Below are positions 60,382-64,000 of a stretch of 64,000 nucleotides of DNA, in pieces. The stretch comes from Chionis minor (lineage: Eukaryota > Chordata > Aves > Charadriiformes > Chionididae). The first letter of the stretch is position 1. Each line of letters begins with the position of its first letter. Location of the stretch: positions 303,422 to 367,421 of the forward strand of contig VZSF01001078.1 of NCBI GenBank assembly GCA_013398295.1, in the 5' to 3' direction. The translations under genes and the position numbers were made by a program. The notes under the pieces are model-generated. The model did no database searches, was not told where the DNA came from, and saw nothing but the letters and a program-made list of their open reading frames with translations.

Positions 60382-61631
60382 TTTGGCCTAAAATGAAACA
60401 TTTTCCTTTTAAGTTGAACATTTGAAAATGGCTGGGAGGAAAGAACTGAAACACTGTAATGGCTGATACTGAAGAACAGCCTGGGACTTTTGCTTTTCGA
60501 GAACAGAAGCCAGGGAGAGAGCTGTGGTGTGAAAAAGGCAACGCTGTGTGCCTTGAAGGGGAAGGTGTTTGCAGCAGCCCATCTCCTGCAGACACTGAAA
60601 ACCCCCTGCAAGGCACTAACCCAATTAGCTTTGCGAAGAGCTGTGCTATGAAAAGGCAAAGGCACTGACAGTGGTTTTGGTAAAGGCTAAAGACAGCTTC
60701 ACTCTGCCTTGCACTCCCATCAGAGTCACTTTATTATCTTTGTATTACCAGATCTTGCAAAGGCTGGCTCAAGAGCCTTTAGCTCTGCATGCCTGTCCGG
60801 CTAGAAAGCCTCTCGGAGCATCGCACTGGCTCGCAGCGTTGTTTTGCACATGGGAGCATTTCTAAATGCTGCAGAAATAGTAATTCCATGAATGAGTCTG
60901 CCTGGAGTAAGCAGGTAGAGAGACAGAGAGCCGGGCAGGCAGGTGCTGGGCTCTAGGATTCTCGTTGGGTATTTTGCTCTAGAGGTTGTATTAAACACTA
61001 CCCATGGTGTTCTGATTTCCAGGTGCAAATCCTGGGTATTGTGTAGAACAGATCCCACCAGTGAAAGTCCAAACATGGGAAGCAGAATGCATCAGGGTCT
61101 CCTTTGGCTTGATGGTTGTTTCTGAGAAACAACCCACCAGGTTGACCTAACTGTGACACATTTCACCGTCCTGGGACGGCGGCTGCCTGATGAGCTCAGG
61201 CAAACTCAACACCTTCCTGGCAGATGAGGCCAAGGTTTCAGAAAACATTTCTTAGAACTTTGGCACTATGTCAGCAGGTGAATCACACGCTGCCTGAGCC
61301 AGAGCAGGTAGAAGACCTTTTCCCACCTCCTCATTGGGTTGTTACTGTCCTCAAACAACACACACCACCAGCACGTGGTATCGGCAGGTCATCCATCAGC
61401 CTGCAGGAGGAGTGATGCAGAAGAGTCACTCGCTGTTTATAGGGCAGTTTACATTATTCTGGTCATAAGCTGTGGGTCAGCCATGTCTGTACCTGCTAGA
61501 AGACCGTCTTCCAGTTCAGAAATGAAAGTTTTGGTCTTACCAAAATGAAAGGCAAAAGGAATACTTCAGTGGGGTGAGAATGTCACTCTCAGTGCATGGT
61601 AAAGCCACTTTGACCGAAAAAAAGAACGAAG

Positions 61632-61683
61632 CCCACAAAAGCACACACATGCACACATGTCTACACACGTGCTCAGGCACACG
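61632..61683. repeat. Degenerate CA-rich tract
   Basis: Imperfect CACA units interspersed with CATG and ACACACGTG. It is a decayed dinucleotide repeat with no other content. Confidence 0.75.
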
Positions 61684-62929
61684 CTCCAGCCTGCAGCTCG
61701 ACAGGATGAAAAGCAGGAGATCACCCCTTTCTGAAAGTCTCTTTGCTATAAATTTTCTTCCCATAGTAATAAGCTCTGCAAAGTATTTTAAAGAATAACT
61801 TAAGCAATAATTCCCAGGAAACCATTTGTTACCTATGGTTAACGTCCAATCTCTTCACATTACATCTCAACTTTCTGACACAGAAATCAAGGAGAACACT
61901 TGCAGAAATCAAGATCCAAATTGGTTCAGCCTCTGAGGATAATAAAGACTTAGAAATATGTATAAATTTAAGCGGTTTTGAATAAGGACAGCATTTCAAA
62001 AAGCAGTCGAATTGTTACTTTGAAATAAGCCATTATTTTCCGCTTTTTTAAATTCCAGTCTTTAATAGGGGACGGGATCCAGACCGCCAAGAACCAAGGA
62101 GAGTTTTTTATGCAAATGAAAAGCAGGATTTAAGAAGTGCAAGTATCCCATAATAGAGCCCACACCAGCTCCCAGACCTGCCTGGAACATCCAGCGGTCC
62201 ATCCAGCCCAGGAGATCAGAGCAGGAGGGTTTAGAGGGCGCCTCCTCTCAAGTCCTGACCTTGTGAATCACCTCGTTTCTCCTGGTAAGAACTCGGGGCT
62301 CACACCACAGCCCGATTCAAACATCTCCAGCCAAAGAGTGCGGAAGATCTAACCTGGAGTCAGACCCAGACAAACCCACAACACAGGCAGATGTTCCCAT
62401 AGCAGGGAAAGGATGGGAGGAGAACTCCTGAAGTCCTCTTGGACTGTTTTTGCTGATTCTGTCCCTGTCCAATGTCACAGGAAAAACTCTGTGTTTTATT
62501 GGAATTTGTGAAAGAAAGCCTTTGTCTCCCACGGTGCCATAGTTGGTGAAAAAACATCTGGCAAGGAAGCATCGCTGGCATGAGCACAAGTGATTAACAC
62601 ACCCTTGAAAAGGTTTAAGGATCTTCATGCTTGAGACCCTCCATGGACACCCACTCCTGGCACTGGCCAGATCTTTGCAAACCTTTATGTGGTGGGTGAG
62701 AGGGGAAAGAAGCAGTTCTTGGCTGTGGTGCAGATGGGGAAGGCAGCAGCAGGACAGCAGGTCCTCTCTTTCTTCTCCTCGCAGAGAAGTGGGGCAGTGA
62801 GGTGTCTCCTTCACTCCCAGCCATGCCAGAGGGTCTTCTTTGGTTGCAGGGACACACCTCTCCTGACATGGGAGAGCAGAGCCTGCTCCCCTGAGAGCAC
62901 GGAGTGGTGGGGATGAGAGGGCAAGCGGG

Positions 62930-64000
62930 GGATGGAGGCACATCCAGCAGAGGATGTGTAGGGATGTGGTCAGGAAGGCCAAGGCACAGCTGGAGCTGAA
63001 CTTGGCAAGAGATGCAAAGAATAATAAGAAGGGTTTCTATGGGTATGTCAGACAGAAAAGGAAGGTCAAAGAAAGCGAATGCCCCACGATGAGCAAGACT
63101 GGCAAACTGGTAACAATGGACAAGCTGAAGGCTGAGGTACTCAACAACTTTTTTGCCTCAGTCTTCACTGGCAGCCCCTCTCCCCACACCTCTTGAGTGG
63201 GTGGACAGTAAGATGGGGACCAGGGGAGCAAAGTCCCTCCCACTGTAAGAGAAGACCAGATTTGTGACCGCCTGAGGAACCTGAACAGGCAGAAGTCTAT
63301 GGGACCTGATGAGATGCATCCCAGAGTCCTGAGGGAATTGGCTGATGTAGTCGCCAAGCCACTCTCCATGACATCGGGACAGTCATGGCAGTGAGGGGGA
63401 GTCCCCAGTGATTGGAAAAAGGGAATCATTGCACCCATTTTTAAACAGGGTAGGAAGGAAGACCCTGGGAGCTACTGACCCTTCAGCCTCACCTCTGTGC
63501 CTGGGAAGGTCATGGAACGCATCCTCCTAGAATCTATGCTAAGACACATGGAGGGCAGGGAGGTGATTTGAGACAGCCAGCATGGCTTCACCAAGGGCAA
63601 GTCCTGCCTGAGCAACCTAGTTGACTTCTATGATGGAGTAACTACATCACTAGATAAGGGAAGAGCTACGGACGTCATCTATCTGGATTTCTGTAAGGCC
63701 TTTGGCACGGTCCCCCACAACATCCTTCTCTCTGGATTTGATGGGTGGACTGTTTGGTAGATGAGGAGTTGGTTGGATGGTTGCATACAGAGGGTAATGG
63801 TCAATGGCTCAATGTCCAGATGGAGATCGGTGACAAGTGGTGTCCCTCAGTAGTCCATATTGCAACCTTTACTGTTTAATATCTTCATCAATGACATAGG
63901 CAGTGGGATGGAGCACAGCCTCTGCAAGTTTGCAAACGACATCAAGCTAAGTGGTGCGGCTGACACACCTGCGGGATGGGATGGCATCCAGAGGGACCTG
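62930..64000 (+). mobile_element. CR1 non-LTR retrotransposon (LINE), 5'-truncated, runs off the window
   Basis: The segment translates in one frame, with no net frameshift, into the linker and reverse-transcriptase region of CR1 ORF2. Recognisable pieces in order are RKAKAQLELNLARD (from 62,969), [69 protein letters not shown] and IQRDL at the edge. Members of this family copy their own RNA at a nicked target and are usually 5'-truncated. This copy also begins inside ORF2, downstream of the endonuclease domain, near 62,930. The upstream sequence shows no CR1 similarity. The 3' end and target-site duplication lie outside the window. The copy is inactive. The match to bird-type CR1 is the main clue to the host. 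Confidence 0.95.
62954..64000 (+). pseudogene. CR1 ORF2 reverse-transcriptase remnant with seven in-frame stops
   Basis: Within the CR1 copy the ORF2 frame is interrupted by stops at 63,194, 63,209, 63,392, 63,476, 63,569, 63,758 and 63,851. Several sit where the family normally has Arg or Trp, which fits CGA to TGA and TGG to TAG decay. Motif A keeps its catalytic Asp (YLDF) but the following conserved AFD reads AFG. The motif C box at 63,929-63,946 reads FAND instead of FADD, so one catalytic Asp has become Asn. About five residues seem to be missing between LLS and GFDG (near 63,730). The reading frame is preserved overall, so substitution rather than indel decay dominates. No protein could be made. 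Confidence 0.93.

Larger units (their letters stand above)
58400..62929. other. Unique noncoding DNA up to the CR1 insertion
   Basis: GC-rich stretches at 58,240-58,600 and 58,910-59,360, then mixed DNA. Overlapping frames reach 151 codons (60,210-60,665, -). A 221-codon antisense frame (62,317-62,982) runs into the CR1 copy and is not credible. No gene was recognised. Confidence 0.5.

Noticed and set aside
62317..62982. 221-codon minus-strand open frame
   Set aside because: Its first residues lie antisense inside the CR1 copy and the rest has no domain. A frame crossing a transposon junction is not a plausible gene.
1..64000. Endogenous retrovirus or LTR element
   Set aside because: No gag, protease, polymerase or envelope motif in any frame and no paired terminal repeats. 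The only reverse transcriptase is of CR1 type.
1..64000. CRISPR array, operon, phage or plasmid features
   Set aside because: No regularly spaced repeats or compact coding order. The sequence is vertebrate noncoding DNA.

Overview
The window is nuclear DNA from a vertebrate, most likely a bird. The main evidence is a decayed CR1 LINE at the right edge (about 62,930 to 64,000, + strand), whose reverse-transcriptase region reads like the CR1 families of bird genomes. Other support is the near absence of young interspersed repeats, the small number of simple repeats and a few very old MIR-type SINE remnants. A crocodilian or turtle cannot be excluded, since they share both repeat classes. No bacterial, organellar or viral gene organisation is present.

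I find no convincing protein-coding gene. Six-frame translation gives many frames of 60 to 240 codons, but almost all are isolated, overlap each other on both strands, and show no recognisable domain. The best unexplained frame is 239 codons at 35,684-36,403 (+), followed about 90 bp later by an A-rich stretch with three AATAAA hexamers. I treat it as unassigned. No rRNA, tRNA, CRISPR array or operon is visible. The window is best read as intergenic or long-intron DNA.

Layout. 1-11,000: ordinary unique DNA with one MIR copy (about 3,025-3,135) and a homeodomain-type TAATTA cluster at 6,040-6,215. 11,030-11,800: AT-rich, frame-poor block that looks like a conserved noncoding element, followed by a very small CpG-dense patch at about 12,176. 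12,300-27,700: unique DNA with a nearly complete MIR at 22,585-22,800. 27,770-28,165: a CpG island with no evident gene. 31,178-31,291: a 36-bp minisatellite. 31,690-32,570: the strongest conserved-element-like block. 35,684-36,528: the unassigned frame with an A-rich tail. 39,082-39,116: a TA/CA microsatellite. 40,530-40,562: a 33-N assembly gap inside poly(A). 42,837-43,000: a striking G/T-only tract. 46,330-46,590 and 57,700-58,130: further AT-rich candidate elements. 47,245-47,380: a third MIR. 58,352-58,399: a 19-bp tandem repeat. 60,325-60,381: poly(G) plus polypurine. 62,930-64,000: CR1.

Taken together, the window looks like repeat-poor, gene-free DNA with several blocks that have the look of developmental regulatory elements. 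That reading is inference from composition and motif clustering. I could not compare species, so conservation itself is untested. No undescribed gene system was found.
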